The translations under genes were made by a program, and so were the position numbers. Below are positions 9,659 through 19,381 of a stretch of DNA of 64,000 nt, piece by piece. This stretch comes from Colwellia polaris. Its GTDB lineage: Bacteria; Pseudomonadota; Gammaproteobacteria; Enterobacterales; Alteromonadaceae. The stretch is from positions 186,001-250,000 of the forward strand of contig NZ_NBOE01000006.1 of NCBI RefSeq assembly GCF_002104515.1, read 5' to 3'. How positions within the stretch are numbered: the stretch's first letter is position 1; each line of letters begins with the position of its first letter. The notes beneath the pieces are model-generated. The model saw nothing but the letters and a program-made list of their open reading frames with translations, made no database searches and was not told where the DNA came from.

Positions 9659-11434
9659 ATGACCAAGCCTTTAGGAATTACTGAAGTCGTATTACGCGAC
9701 GGCCACCAATCATTACTTGCAACGCGTTTGCGTTTAGAAGATATGTTACCCATTGCTGCGAAAATGGATGAAATTGGGTTTTGGTCAATTGAGTCATGGG
9801 GCGGTGCAACATTTGATTCTTGTATTCGTTATTTAGGTGAAGATCCTTGGGAACGTATTCGAGCATTAAAAAAAGCCATGCCAAACACTAAACAGCAAAT
9901 GTTGTTTCGTGGTCAAAATATTTTAGGTTACCGCCACTATGCTGATGATGTAGTAGAGAAGTTTGTTGAACGCGCACATGTAAATGGTATTGATGTTTTC
10001 AGAATATTTGATGCGATGAATGATGTTCGCAACTTAGAAACTTCAATTAAAGCGGCGGTAAAAGTTGGTGCACATGCACAAGGTACATTAAGTTATACCG
10101 AAAGCCCTGTTCATACCCTTGAGGGTTGGTTAACTATGGCCAAACAGCTTGAAGACATGGGCGCACACTCTTTATGTATTAAAGATATGGCCGGCTTATT
10201 AAAGCCTTATGATGCTGCTGAGTTGATAGGGCGATTAAAAGAAACGGTAGCTCTGCCGATAGCCTTGCATTGTCATGCCACAACAGGGTTAAGTGTTGCT
10301 ACACACATGAAAGCGATTGATGCCGATATAGATGTTATTGATACGGCAATTTCTTCAATGAGTATGACTTACGGGCATTCTCCAACAGAAACGATTGTTT
10401 CTATTGTTGAAGGCACGCAACGTGATACTGGTCTTGATATGACTAAGTTAGCTGAAGTTGCGGCGTACTTTCGTGATGTTCGTGAAAAATATACTCAGTT
10501 TGAAGGTAGCTTACGTGGTATCGATGCACGTATTTTACTCGCACAAGTACCAGGCGGCATGTTAACTAACATGGAAAGCCAGTTAAAAGAGCAGGGTGCA
10601 GCTGATAAGTTAGATGAAGTATTAACAGAAATTCCTAAAGTTCGTAAAGAACTTGGTTATATTCCATTAGTTACGCCAACCTCTCAAATTGTTGGAACAC
10701 AAGCTGTATTAAACGTTCTTACAGGCGAGCGTTATAAATCAATTACCAAAGAAACTGCCGGTGTTCTTAAAGGCGAATATGGTAAAACAGCGGCTCCAGT
10801 TGATGTGGCATTGCAAGCTCGTGTACTTGATGGCAAAGAGGCTATCACGTGTCGTCCTGCTGATTTACTTGACCCAGAAATGGAAACAATATCTGCTGAG
10901 TTACAACAAATTGCCACTGAGAAAAACATTACCTTAGCGGAAGATACTATTGACGACGTGTTAACTTACGCATTATTTCCACAAATAGGGCTTAAATTTT
11001 TAGAAAATCGCAATAACCCAGACGCCTTCGAACCGGCTCCAACTAAGCCAGAAGCTAAAAGTGCCGCAGTATCAGCATCTACTAGTAGTTCAGAAAATAC
11101 TGGACCTGAAAGTTATGCCGTAAGTGTTGATGGTAAGGTATACGATGTTGTTGTAGCTCCGGGTGGTTCAATTGAAAATATTCAACAAACCACATCTACT
11201 CCAGCACCAAGCTCTGCAGGCGGAGAAGATTTGAAAGCGCCTTTAGCGGGTAACATTTTTAAAGTTTTGGTAAATGAGGGTGACAACGTTGAAGAAGGCG
11301 AAGTTGTTCTTATTATGGAGGCTATGAAAATGGAAACTGAAATTAGAGCGACCAAAGCGGGTGAAATATCTTCTATTCACGCTAGAGAGGGTGACTCTGT
11401 TGCCGTTGGCGATGTATTGTTAAGCTTAGTTTAG
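9659..11434 (+). CDS. oadA: Oxaloacetate decarboxylase alpha subunit, biotin-containing
   Basis: This 591-residue cytoplasmic subunit transfers the carboxyl group of oxaloacetate to biotin, giving pyruvate. The N-terminal TIM-barrel carboxyltransferase starts [14 protein letters not shown] (metal-binding Asp) and contains the metal-binding HCHAT. A conserved carboxylase domain follows. A Ser/Thr/Pro/Ala-rich linker (about residues 465-520) leads to a C-terminal biotinyl domain with EAMKMETE, whose Lys is biotinylated. The length is normal. OadB then decarboxylates carboxybiotin and exports Na+, coupling catabolism to sodium-motive force as expected in a marine organism. Confidence 0.97.
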   Translation: MTKPLGITEVVLRDGHQSLLATRLRLEDMLPIAAKMDEIGFWSIESWGGATFDSCIRYLGEDPWERIRALKKAMPNTKQQMLFRGQNILGYRHYADDVVEKFVERAHVNGIDVFRIFDAMNDVRNLETSIKAAVKVGAHAQGTLSYTESPVHTLEGWLTMAKQLEDMGAHSLCIKDMAGLLKPYDAAELIGRLKETVALPIALHCHATTGLSVATHMKAIDADIDVIDTAISSMSMTYGHSPTETIVSIVEGTQRDTGLDMTKLAEVAAYFRDVREKYTQFEGSLRGIDARILLAQVPGGMLTNMESQLKEQGAADKLDEVLTEIPKVRKELGYIPLVTPTSQIVGTQAVLNVLTGERYKSITKETAGVLKGEYGKTAAPVDVALQARVLDGKEAITCRPADLLDPEMETISAELQQIATEKNITLAEDTIDDVLTYALFPQIGLKFLENRNNPDAFEPAPTKPEAKSAAVSASTSSSENTGPESYAVSVDGKVYDVVVAPGGSIENIQQTTSTPAPSSAGGEDLKAPLAGNIFKVLVNEGDNVEEGEVVLIMEAMKMETEIRATKAGEISSIHAREGDSVAVGDVLLSLV

Positions 11435-11442
11435 GAATATCG

Positions 11443-12570
11443 ATGGATTCTTTAAAATTATTGTGGATGTCCACAGGCTTAGCAAACTTTGAGCTAGGCC
11501 AAGTGATCATGATGCTTGTGGGTTGTGGTTTACTTTATTTAGCGATTGCGCGCAACTTTGAGCCGCTTTTATTAGTGCCAATGGGCTTTGGTGCTATTTT
11601 AACTAATATTCCAGTGGCTGGTTTTTCTGAGGTAGGTGGTTTACTTCATTACATCTATTACGCCGGTATAGATACCGGTATATTCCCACTGCTTATTTTT
11701 ATGGGCGTTGGGGCTATGACTGATTTTGGCGCATTAATTGCGAATCCAAAAACATTGTTGTTAGGTGCTGCCGCTCAATTTGGTATTTTTGCCACTTTAT
11801 TTGGCGCTATAGCATTAAACTTTGTCGGTCTAGACTTTTCAATGAAAGACGCTTCTGCTATCGCTATTATTGGCGGTGCTGATGGCCCAACTGCTATATT
11901 TTTAGCGTCGAAACTTGCACCTGATTTACTGGGGGCTATTGCTGTAGCAGCTTATTCTTATATGGCGTTGGTACCTATTATACAACCGCCAATTATGCGC
12001 GCTTTAACCACTGAAAGTGAGCGTAAAATAGAAATGGCACAATTACGCCATGTTACTAAAGTAGAGAAAATTATCTTTCCGCTTGGCGTATTATTAATGA
12101 CCATATTCTTCCTACCTGCAGCAACGCCATTAGTGGGTATGTTTTGTTTAGGTAACTTAATGCGTGAGTGTGGTGTTGTTGATCGCTTAAGCTCAACCGC
12201 GCAAAATGAGTTGATCAATATTGTGACTATATTCCTAGGCTTAGGTGTTGGCTCTAAATTAAGTGCTGAACAATTTTTAAACGGGAAAACCTTAGGTATT
12301 TTAGCATTGGGCGCAGTTGCCTTCTCTATTGGTACTGCAACCGGTGTACTGATGGCGAAGTTAATGAATAAGCTGTCAAAAGAAAAGGTAAACCCACTTA
12401 TTGGTGCAGCAGGGGTATCAGCAGTGCCTATGGCGGCTCGTGTTGCTAATAAGGTTGGCTTAGAATCTAATCCACATAACTTCTTGTTAATGCACGCTAT
12501 GGGACCAAACGTAGCAGGTGTATTAGGTTCAGCGGTAGCAGCAGGTATTTTGTTAGCCTTAGTTGGTTAA
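11443..12570 (+). CDS. oadB: Oxaloacetate decarboxylase beta subunit, Na+-translocating
   Basis: A 375-residue integral membrane protein with about nine hydrophobic helices. It carries the signature [14 protein letters not shown], whose Asp is the Na+/H+-coupling residue, and the C-terminal [15 protein letters not shown] helix. It decarboxylates carboxybiotin on OadA and pumps Na+ out. It begins 8 bp after oadA and ends the operon, with a terminator at 12601. Confidence 0.97.
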   Translation: MDSLKLLWMSTGLANFELGQVIMMLVGCGLLYLAIARNFEPLLLVPMGFGAILTNIPVAGFSEVGGLLHYIYYAGIDTGIFPLLIFMGVGAMTDFGALIANPKTLLLGAAAQFGIFATLFGAIALNFVGLDFSMKDASAIAIIGGADGPTAIFLASKLAPDLLGAIAVAAYSYMALVPIIQPPIMRALTTESERKIEMAQLRHVTKVEKIIFPLGVLLMTIFFLPAATPLVGMFCLGNLMRECGVVDRLSSTAQNELINIVTIFLGLGVGSKLSAEQFLNGKTLGILALGAVAFSIGTATGVLMAKLMNKLSKEKVNPLIGAAGVSAVPMAARVANKVGLESNPHNFLLMHAMGPNVAGVLGSAVAAGILLALVG

Positions 12571-12600
12571 TGTAAGTATTGGGCTTGAAAATTAAGCACT

Positions 12601-12630
12601 AAAAAGGGAAGCATTGCTTCCCTTTTTTTA
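12601..12630 (+). terminator. Terminator of oadGAB
   Basis: AAAAAGGGAAGC, loop, GCTTCCCTTTTTTT. Strong stem with T run 30 bp after oadB. The A run on the other side could also serve pdxH from the minus strand. Confidence 0.9.
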
Positions 12631-12686
12631 TAATCTGTTTGCGCTTAGTTAATAGTTAACTTGATATCAAACTTTCAAAAAAACAT

Positions 12687-13340
12687 TTATGGTTGCAACT
12701 TGAAATTATTCCAACCCGTTGTGCTTTTTTCAAAACAAACCCTGTCATGCAAGCGACTAGCGCGACCTTGCCAGAATTCAATAAAATTTGGTTTTATACG
12801 CCAGCCACCCCAAAACTCGGGCAATGGCACTTCTTTGCCAGCAAACTTTTTCGTGTAGTAATCTACACTTTCTGCCAACTCGCTATCGCTTTGAATTTTG
12901 CTACTTTGTCTTGAAGCCCAAGCACCAATCTGACTGCCACGATCTCGACTATGAAAATACTCTGCAGATTGTTCAGCGCTAACTTTTTCAACAACGCCTT
13001 CAATACGAATTTGACGTTGCAGTACATTCCAATGAAATAACAAGGCTATTTTGTCATTTTCGTTTAATTCTTGGCTTTTTCTACTTGCGTAATTGGTATA
13101 GAAAATAAAACCATCTTGATTAAATTCTTTAAGTAAAACCATGCGGCAGCTTGGTTGACCGTCTTGACTCACACTGCTAACTGACATCGCTTCAGGTAAT
13201 AAAATACCTGATTTATTTGCTTCGTCGAACCAGAGTTTAAACAATGCAAGTGGATCAGCATTATCGTCAATAACAGGTAAGGGCAGGGCAACACCTTGGC
13301 CGAAGGTTAATAAACAGCGCAGTTTTTCAAATAATGTCAT
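12687..13340 (-). CDS. pdxH: Pyridoxamine 5'-phosphate oxidase
   Basis: A 217-residue FMN enzyme that oxidises pyridoxine/pyridoxamine 5'-phosphate to pyridoxal 5'-phosphate. Family motifs are visible: PEAMSVSSV, GQPSCRMVLLKEF (FMN binding), FYTNYASRKSQEL, FHWNVLQRQIRIEG and the C-terminal WGGWRIKPNFIEFWQGRASRLHDR, whose Arg-x-His contacts substrate. The C-terminus GWNNFKLQP replaces the commoner W-x-x-x-RLAP ending. Monocistronic and convergent with oadGAB. Confidence 0.96.
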   Translation of the reverse strand: MTLFEKLRCLLTFGQGVALPLPVIDDNADPLALFKLWFDEANKSGILLPEAMSVSSVSQDGQPSCRMVLLKEFNQDGFIFYTNYASRKSQELNENDKIALLFHWNVLQRQIRIEGVVEKVSAEQSAEYFHSRDRGSQIGAWASRQSSKIQSDSELAESVDYYTKKFAGKEVPLPEFWGGWRIKPNFIEFWQGRASRLHDRVCFEKSTTGWNNFKLQP

Positions 13341-13489
13341 GTAGAGGCCGTATAAGTGGAAAGTTTATGAAACTAATAATAGCAGTTTTTTATTACTAAC
13401 AAACAGTTAGCGTAAAGATATAACGGCTTTAAAGTTAATAATGATACTTTAAAGGAGCACAGCTAATTATTAGCTACCAGTACTGACGG

Positions 13490-13681
13490 TTAAAAGTCCC
13501 AGTCGTCAGCATCATCTAATAGCGCTTTTAGGCGCTTTTTTTCGAGTAACTCTTCAATACGATTTCTTACCTCTTTGTTACTAGTAGACTTTTGATCTTT
13601 AGGTAAGTCTTTATCATATTGCTCTTGTTCTGCCTCTGACGAAGAGTCGTCTGTTAAATCGTCTGTTAAATCATCGTTCAT
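13490..13681 (-). CDS. Small acidic protein, PA3496-like family
   Basis: 63 residues. The N-terminus is Asp/Ser/Glu-rich and contains a short duplication (DDLTDDLTDD). The C-terminus carries a basic helix (NRIEELLEKKRLKALL) followed by DDADDWDF. Length and C-terminal helix match a small conserved gammaproteobacterial family (PA3496-like, annotated as putative envelope integrity protein). The family assignment is from memory and moderate; the function is not established. The stop is about 150 bp from the start of pdxH. Confidence 0.6.
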   Translation of the reverse strand: MNDDLTDDLTDDSSSEAEQEQYDKDLPKDQKSTSNKEVRNRIEELLEKKRLKALLDDADDWDF

Positions 13682-14082
13682 GTTTATACCTATGGCTTTT
13701 GTAGTGCTAGCTACAATTACACAAAATAGGGCCCTAAATATGCGGGTGTTAAGTAAGCACTAATTTATTAATGGCTCATCATTGCTACTATGTAAAATTA
13801 TGCTAAATATTTTTAATTCGCGATATCTTAAAAATGACTAGGTTATAATCACAGTGTATATACCGCGAGTTAACTTATATCTGATCCATATTTTGAACAT
13901 AGGCAACTAAAATCGGATTTTCAACTAATAATTTTTTCATTTCAACAAAAATTTACTGCTCAATTGATTAGTTGCTGATTTTATATGCGGATTTACCTGA
14001 GCCAAGCGATTTAGCTATGGCAATCGCTCTGATAGACTAAAGAGCATAGTGATAGCCAAAATATTTATGAAGGTTTACTTGA
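13682..14082. other. Intergenic region before tmcA
   Basis: About 400 bp between divergent genes. A small stem AGCGATT / AATCGCT lies near 14006-14029. No ORF or RNA gene recognised. Confidence 0.35.
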
Positions 14083-16359
14083 ATGTTAAATGAAGATTTT
14101 TCAGCTTGGTGCTTTAAATTACAACAAGTTACTCAGCAAAAACGCTGGCGTAGTTTATTGGTTTTAGTGGGAGATAAAGCATGGACCAACCAGCATGTTG
14201 AGACGAACATTAAGGTTTTTTTATCTGAACAAACAGCTCAATTTATGCAACCCAAGCAAGGTCTTATTTATGGTGATATTGATGGTAATTGTTTACCTTC
14301 ACAACTTTCTGTTGTTAACCGAAAAACCTTTAATCAATATTTAGGCACGGAACAACAACTGGTTTTCTTTCGTCTCTCAGAGCATATTCAAAAACAAGCT
14401 CAAAGCAATATAAGTGAAATCGAAACTGAACCTAAAACTGAAACAAAGAGTGCGAGTGACAATGAGTTTGATGTTGATGCCTTTGCAGCACTCTCAGGCA
14501 CGATAGTTTCAGGCGGAGTGTTGGTGTTATTAATTTCTCCAAACCAACTTCAACATGCTCAGGAAAATGACTACTTTCTTCAACGCTTCATGCAGCAATT
14601 AACCCGTGAACATTGCTATGTGATCAAACAATCAGACACCTTATTGCCAGATTTAAATGCTGTGATTAAAGCGGCAGTACCCAAAACAGGCACAAGTAAC
14701 GCTCAAGCCGCTGCAGAATTTGGTGGTATAAACGCTTTACCCTACGGCTGTATTACCCAAGAACAAGTTTCAGCCGTTGAGGTTATGCTAAAAGTACTCT
14801 CAGGTCATAGGAACAGGCCCTTAGTGTTAACAGCAGATAGAGGGCGGGGTAAGTCAACGGCATTAGCACTTGCGGCTTGTCAAATGTTGAAAAACGCGAC
14901 CCAACCATTGAAAATATTAATTAGTGCACCTAGCAAGCAAGCACTCACGATATTTTTTCAACAAGTAGCACAACAATTACCTGAAGCTAAAGTCAACGGA
15001 GCTTCTGTTGAGCATGCGAATGGTAGTATTAATTTCTATCCGATTGATACGCTTCTTAAAGAGCAGCCGATTGCCAGTATTGTTATGGTTGATGAAGCTG
15101 CAGCTATCCCAGTATATCTTCTACAAAAGCTATTGAGCACTTACCATCGGTTGATATTTGCCAGTACTATGCATGGCTACGAAGGCGCAGGGCGAGGTTT
15201 TAGTATTAAATTTCGTCAAGTTTTAAAACGCATAATGCCTAACTGGCGAAATATGCACATTAATGAAGCGATAAGATGGGCTAGTGATGATCCTCTTGAG
15301 CAGTTTGTTTTTGATAGTTGTTTACTCAACGCCCAATTACCTAGTGTTGATAAAACGTGTCAGTTAAAAGCGAGCACTAACTTTACAGATGATACACTAT
15401 TAGAAGTTACACTGATCAGTGTTGAAAACTTACTTGAAGATGAAGCGCTATTACAAGCAGTTTTTTCCGTGTTAGTAACCGCACACTATCAAACATCACC
15501 GAGTGATTTGAAACTATTATTAAATAACCGCGCTATTTCATTATTTGTACTAAAACGAGAACGCAGCGTAGTCGGTGTTGCTATGTTGATGCAAGAAGGC
15601 TTAGTTGGTGAAAATCTTGTAGATAAAGTACTTGAAAACAAAAGGCGTTTACGTGATCAGTTTTTACCTCAATCTTTATTGATGCATTGTGGTGTTAAAA
15701 CAAGTTTTGATTATAGCTATCAGCGGGTTATGCGTATTGCTGTGCATCCTGAACTTCAAGGCTTAGGTTTAGGGAAGCTCTTTTTAACTGCAATTGAACA
15801 GCATAGCTTGATGAAAGACACAGACTTTATCGGCGCCAGTTTTGCCGGTAATGCGACCTTAGTTCGCTTTTGGCAACAAAGTGGTTATAGCATAGCTCGA
15901 GTAGGGTTTAACAAAGATAAAGCCAGTGGCGAACACTCTTGCTTAGTAACTAAAGCATTAACGCCTAGGGCGAGCAACTTACAGCATGTCTTTAATGAAC
16001 AGTTTTATCAGCAACTTAATTTTTGGCTTACAGACGAGTTCAAGCATATGCCTGCACAGTTAGTTTGGCAGTTGCTTAATGGCAATGCTGGGATAAAAGC
16101 CTCTAGCCTTAGTGCTGAAGTTTCTCAAAGTGTTAATGACTTTACGTCAGGACAAAGGCAATTGAGTAGCTGTATTTATGCCTTGCATCAATGGTTATTA
16201 AAACACACCACAGTAGATTACGACTCAAATGTTTTGCCCCTTATCGCCCGAATACTGCAAAAAAATAGCATCGAGAGCGTTTGCGAGCAGTATGGATTTA
16301 CGGGGAAAAAGTCTTTAAATCAGCATATTATTAATTATATTAATTTGAATTCTGGATAA
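14083..16359 (+). CDS. tmcA: tRNA(Met) cytidine acetyltransferase TmcA
   Basis: A 758-residue enzyme that makes N4-acetylcytidine at the wobble C34 of elongator tRNA-Met using acetyl-CoA and ATP. The domain order is N-terminal DUF1726-like, then an RNA-helicase-like ATPase with Walker A TADRGRGKST near residue 250 and Walker B-like VMVDEAAAIP. A GNAT acetyltransferase domain (MRIAVHPELQGLGLGKLFL, acetyl-CoA loop) near residues 545-600 and a C-terminal tRNA-binding region follow. The last codons and the stop TAA (16357-16359) fall inside a MITE-like repeat whose other copy is at 52732-52962, so the extreme C-terminus was probably rewritten by insertion. Confidence 0.94.
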   Translation: MLNEDFSAWCFKLQQVTQQKRWRSLLVLVGDKAWTNQHVETNIKVFLSEQTAQFMQPKQGLIYGDIDGNCLPSQLSVVNRKTFNQYLGTEQQLVFFRLSEHIQKQAQSNISEIETEPKTETKSASDNEFDVDAFAALSGTIVSGGVLVLLISPNQLQHAQENDYFLQRFMQQLTREHCYVIKQSDTLLPDLNAVIKAAVPKTGTSNAQAAAEFGGINALPYGCITQEQVSAVEVMLKVLSGHRNRPLVLTADRGRGKSTALALAACQMLKNATQPLKILISAPSKQALTIFFQQVAQQLPEAKVNGASVEHANGSINFYPIDTLLKEQPIASIVMVDEAAAIPVYLLQKLLSTYHRLIFASTMHGYEGAGRGFSIKFRQVLKRIMPNWRNMHINEAIRWASDDPLEQFVFDSCLLNAQLPSVDKTCQLKASTNFTDDTLLEVTLISVENLLEDEALLQAVFSVLVTAHYQTSPSDLKLLLNNRAISLFVLKRERSVVGVAMLMQEGLVGENLVDKVLENKRRLRDQFLPQSLLMHCGVKTSFDYSYQRVMRIAVHPELQGLGLGKLFLTAIEQHSLMKDTDFIGASFAGNATLVRFWQQSGYSIARVGFNKDKASGEHSCLVTKALTPRASNLQHVFNEQFYQQLNFWLTDEFKHMPAQLVWQLLNGNAGIKASSLSAEVSQSVNDFTSGQRQLSSCIYALHQWLLKHTTVDYDSNVLPLIARILQKNSIESVCEQYGFTGKKSLNQHIINYINLNSG

Positions 16360-16439
16360 GCAGCACTTGCTCAATGCGGCCTTTTAACCCATTTCCAAGG
16401 CATAAAATGAAGCATTTTATCTTTGCTTAAAATGGGTTA
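16347..16439 (+). repeat. Partial MITE at the 3' end of tmcA
   Basis: TCTGGATAAGCAGCACTTGC and the following TCAATGC match the terminal inverted repeat of the element at 52732-52962 (reverse orientation). A shared CCTTTTAA and an internal stem AACCCATTT...AAATGGGTT follow. Only one terminal repeat is present, so this is a half element. Its hairpin may serve as a tmcA terminator. Confidence 0.7.
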
Positions 16440-16513
16440 ATAACTTGTTACATTTGGTATTAGTTGGCATTAGCATCAAATTTAATGGGGATAAATAATG
16501 TGCATTACTATAT

Positions 16514-16732
16514 TTATCTAGCCTGAAGTCGCCATTGCCAATATGTTTTCATTTTATGATAACAGCAATAACAATCGGCGAGTTGCTCAAAGTCTTCATG
16601 TTCTATAATTGCATTGATGTATGTACATATAGACTGTATCGATTGTTTACTTGCAGATAAATTATAGCGCTTTATCAGCACGTTTAACCAATATTCAAGT
16701 GAGTTAATATCAACTTTTGATTGCTCAGTCAT
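16514..16732 (-). CDS. Small protein of unknown function, downstream of Fur box
   Basis: 72 residues (MTEQSKVDINSL start), predicted helical, with a Cys pair-rich segment ADCYCCYHKMK and a basic aromatic C-terminus (YWQWRLQAR). It starts only 4 bp after the stop of the upstream 72-residue ORF, so the two are probably translationally coupled and share the Fur-controlled promoter. I do not recognise the family. Cys residues and Fur context suggest a link to iron or another metal, but that is only inference. Confidence 0.5.
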   Translation of the reverse strand: MTEQSKVDINSLEYWLNVLIKRYNLSASKQSIQSICTYINAIIEHEDFEQLADCYCCYHKMKTYWQWRLQAR

Positions 16733-16736
16733 TATT

Positions 16737-16955
16737 TTATAGCTCCGCTTGGTTGAAGTTAGTACATGAGTTAGTGCTTAAATTAGTACTTAAATTAAGT
16801 AAAGACTGCCACATGATTTTACGTGCATTGTTATCAAGACATACACAGTCAGTACCAATTAACATACCTGAGCTGATTAATTGCGCTAATAAAGCCGTAG
16901 GTATCTCAACTTGAGCTTTGCTGGCACAACCTTCGTTTACTTGTCTATAACCCAT
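16737..16955 (-). CDS. Small protein of unknown function, first gene after Fur box
   Basis: The frame opens at 17015, but the better start is ATG 16955, preceded by AAAAAAGGAACTATT. The upstream start lies only 8 bp from the Fur box, too close for a leader. The product is then 72 residues (MGYRQVNEGCASK...), with Cys residues at about 10, 37 and 39, a helix IPTALLAQLISSG and a Ser/Thr/Asn-repeat tail (LSTNLSTNSCTN). No recognised family. It probably forms a two-gene iron-repressed operon with the ORF at 16514-16732. Confidence 0.5.
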   Translation of the reverse strand: MGYRQVNEGCASKAQVEIPTALLAQLISSGMLIGTDCVCLDNNARKIMWQSLLNLSTNLSTNSCTNFNQAEL

Positions 16956-17022
16956 AATAGTTCCTTTTTTAATCGCTGCTGGATAAGCTAAATAAAACAA
17001 TAATAGAATAACCAATCAAATG

Positions 17023-17045
17023 CAAATGATAATTGTTATCATTTG
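17023..17045. promoter_or_regulatory. Fur box (perfect 10-3-10 palindrome)
   Basis: CAAATGATAA - TTG - TTATCATTTG. The arms are exact inverted repeats and match the Fur consensus core GATAAT/ATTATC. It lies between the divergent small ORFs (start 16955) and the ABC exporter (start 17124). On the minus strand TTGCAT, 17 bp, TATTGT overlaps the box as a plausible promoter. Fe2+-Fur binding would repress one or both units. Confidence 0.85.
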
Positions 17046-17123
17046 TTGTGTGTTAACAGTTTTCTAGTATTAATAATTTGAATGTATCGTTAGAATAAAG
17101 CATAAGCATTATTGAGGTGTGTC

Positions 17124-18005
17124 ATGCAGGAAGTTATTCGCGTTGAGAATTTAACTAAAAGTTATAAAGATGTTATTGCGGTAGACAATATTAACTTTGC
17201 TATCAAGAAAGGCCATTGTTTTGGTTTACTCGGGCCAAATGGCGCAGGTAAAACAACCACAATAGAGATAATGGAGGGCATTATTAAGGCGAGTAAAGGT
17301 CAAGTTTATTATTACGATAAGCCTATTGATGAATCTATGTCTCAACAAATAGGTATTCAATTTCAACATACTGCTTTGCAAGACTTCTTAACCGTCAAAG
17401 AAACCTTAAAATTATTTACTTCTTTTTATCAACATACCGTACCACATGATGAGTTGATTGAACTATGTGACCTCAGTGAGTTTTTAAATCGAGATAACCG
17501 CTTATTATCGGGTGGGCAACGACAACGTTTGCTTTTAGCATTGGCATTAATTAACGACCCTGATATTGTTTTTCTTGATGAACCTACTACAGGGCTTGAT
17601 CCTCAAGCACGACGAAATTTTTGGCAATTAATTAAAAATATTAAAGCAAGAGATAAAACCGTTATATTAACCACGCATTACATGGACGAAGCGCAGCAAC
17701 TTTGTGACGACGTACTTATTATGGATCATGGTCAAGTTATTGCGCGTGGAACACCTAGACAGCTGCTCAAAGAGCATTTCAACGAGGTGTTTATTTATTT
17801 ACCTGCAGAGCAAATACCCAATGCACTTTGCACAAAATTTAATTGGCAAGTTCATGAACAACAAGTGGAAATTATTACAACTGATGTTGAGGCAACGATA
17901 GCCTTGTTATTAGCAGAAAATGTTTCATTGACCGGCTTACATGTAAAGTCGCCTAATTTGGATGATTTATTTTTGAAATTAACTGGCCACTCATTAAGGG
18001 ATTAA
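17124..18005 (+). CDS. ABC transporter ATP-binding protein (exporter type)
   Basis: 293 residues from ATG 17124 (SD GAGGTG). A TTG at 17112 in the same frame would add four residues. Walker A is GPNGAGKTTT, the signature LSGGQRQR, Walker B IVFLDEPTTGLDP, and the H-loop TTHYMDEAQ. The DrrA/NatA-like subfamily carries a short C-terminal domain. It pairs with the ABC-2 permease 4 bp downstream. The substrate cannot be read from sequence (antibiotic, lipid, polysaccharide or ion export are all known for this class). The Fur box 79 bp upstream raises the possibility of iron-responsive expression. Confidence 0.93.
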   Translation: MQEVIRVENLTKSYKDVIAVDNINFAIKKGHCFGLLGPNGAGKTTTIEIMEGIIKASKGQVYYYDKPIDESMSQQIGIQFQHTALQDFLTVKETLKLFTSFYQHTVPHDELIELCDLSEFLNRDNRLLSGGQRQRLLLALALINDPDIVFLDEPTTGLDPQARRNFWQLIKNIKARDKTVILTTHYMDEAQQLCDDVLIMDHGQVIARGTPRQLLKEHFNEVFIYLPAEQIPNALCTKFNWQVHEQQVEIITTDVEATIALLLAENVSLTGLHVKSPNLDDLFLKLTGHSLRD

Positions 18006-18009
18006 TCAT

Positions 18010-19014
18010 ATGAATTTTTCACGTTTCTTTGCGGTATTTAAAGCGCGAAATATTGAGTTTTTTCGAGATCGATCTTCATTAGGTTGGAACTTAATTTTCC
18101 CAGTATTAATGTTAGTGGGTTTGTCATTTGTTTTTTCAGGCGATGGACGAGCCATATATAAAGTTGGGGTTATAGATTTAGCTCAAAGTAAATCTAGCTT
18201 TCTTGAAACCAAATATATGAGTTTTATTGACTATCAAGAGGTTGCTTTAGCCACAGTTAAACTAGAGCAACATAGTATAGATTTATTGGTTGATTTTAAT
18301 GCTAAAAAATATTGGGTAAATCAAGGTGCGCCAAATAGCTATTTAGTAGAGAAAATATTTTTAAGCGATAACAGCAATTACCAACGCATTGAAACACAAG
18401 GGAAGAAAATTCGCTATGTTGATTGGGTGCTGCCGGGTATTTTAGGCATGAACATGATGTTTAGCTGCTTGTTTGGTGTAGGTTACGTTATTGTACGATA
18501 CCGTAAAAATGCTGTTTTAAAACGCTTGAAAGCCACGCCATTATCAGCGTTTGAATTTGTTTCGGCACAACTTTTTTCACGCTTATTTATTGTGATATTT
18601 TTATCTTCTGTGGTCTATATTGGTTGTAATTTGTTTTTTGATTTTTACATGCTTGGTAGTTATTTTGATTTATTAATTGTCGCTATATTAGGTGCATTTA
18701 GCTTAATTACTTTAGGTTTACTGGTTGCTAGTCGAAGTAAAAGTGAAGAATTAATTGGTGGGTTATTAAATTTAAGCTCATGGCCAATGATGTTGTTATC
18801 GGGCGTTTGGTTTAGCTTAGAAGGCGCTCCTAATGCAGTGAAGGTATTTGCTGAATTTTTACCATTAACACATTTAGTGGCTGGTGCACGTAAGATTATT
18901 ACTGAGGGAGCAACATTGGCTGATATTAGCTATCACGTATCAATTTTAATGTTGATGAGTACAGTATTTTTAGCTTTAGGCGCATATTTCTTTAGTTGGA
19001 ATACAGATCGTTAA
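18010..19014 (+). CDS. ABC-2 type permease
   Basis: 334 residues. One N-terminal helix (about 26-43) is followed by a roughly 100-residue extracytoplasmic domain and then five or six hydrophobic helices with the ABC-2 signature region (PLSAFEFVSAQLFSRL; SGVWFSLEGAPN; FLPLTHLVAGAR). It is the membrane half of the exporter with the preceding ATPase. The last gene before the accessory region. Confidence 0.9.
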   Translation: MNFSRFFAVFKARNIEFFRDRSSLGWNLIFPVLMLVGLSFVFSGDGRAIYKVGVIDLAQSKSSFLETKYMSFIDYQEVALATVKLEQHSIDLLVDFNAKKYWVNQGAPNSYLVEKIFLSDNSNYQRIETQGKKIRYVDWVLPGILGMNMMFSCLFGVGYVIVRYRKNAVLKRLKATPLSAFEFVSAQLFSRLFIVIFLSSVVYIGCNLFFDFYMLGSYFDLLIVAILGAFSLITLGLLVASRSKSEELIGGLLNLSSWPMMLLSGVWFSLEGAPNAVKVFAEFLPLTHLVAGARKIITEGATLADISYHVSILMLMSTVFLALGAYFFSWNTDR

Positions 19015-19341
19015 ACTGAAATATTACAAAGCCTTTATAGACAAGGTTGATAAGTAGATATTTTTAGCTGACTAATTTGTCTTATTTATGTATAAGTATA
19101 TAAGTGAATATCTGGCTATCCCTTAGTGATTTAAATTTTAGATGTTTTTGTTAAAGCTTTGAATATATAAAGCTATTTATTTTCTAAGGTCTACACTTAG
19201 ATATTAGATATTAGATATTAGATATTAGATATTAGATATTAGATATTAGATATTAGATATTAGATATTAGATATTAGATATTAGATATTAGATATTAGAT
19301 ATTGATCAAGAGCGAGGCGTTTAACTGATTACAGGAAAAAC
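19015..19341. other. Spacer between ABC permease and IS copy 1
   Basis: AT-rich sequence dominated by the TAGATAT microsatellite (19198-19302). No ORF. Sequence right of the array (about 40 bp) abuts the IS end. Confidence 0.6.
19198..19302. repeat. Heptanucleotide microsatellite (TAGATAT) x15
   Basis: Fifteen uninterrupted perfect copies of TAGATAT, 105 bp, immediately before the IS-bounded segment. Perfect tandem heptamers of this length are prone to slipped-strand change. No reading frame uses it. Confidence 0.97.
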
Positions 19342-19381
19342 TGACCTGGTCAACTAAATTCAGACACCCCAGTTAAGTTCG

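Noticed and set aside
12661-12982. Plus-strand ORFs opposite pdxH
   Set aside because: Antisense to the conserved PdxH C-terminus; no independent support.
19198-19302. CRISPR-like array
   Set aside because: The repeat is a 7-bp tandem microsatellite without spacers, and no cas genes are present in the window.
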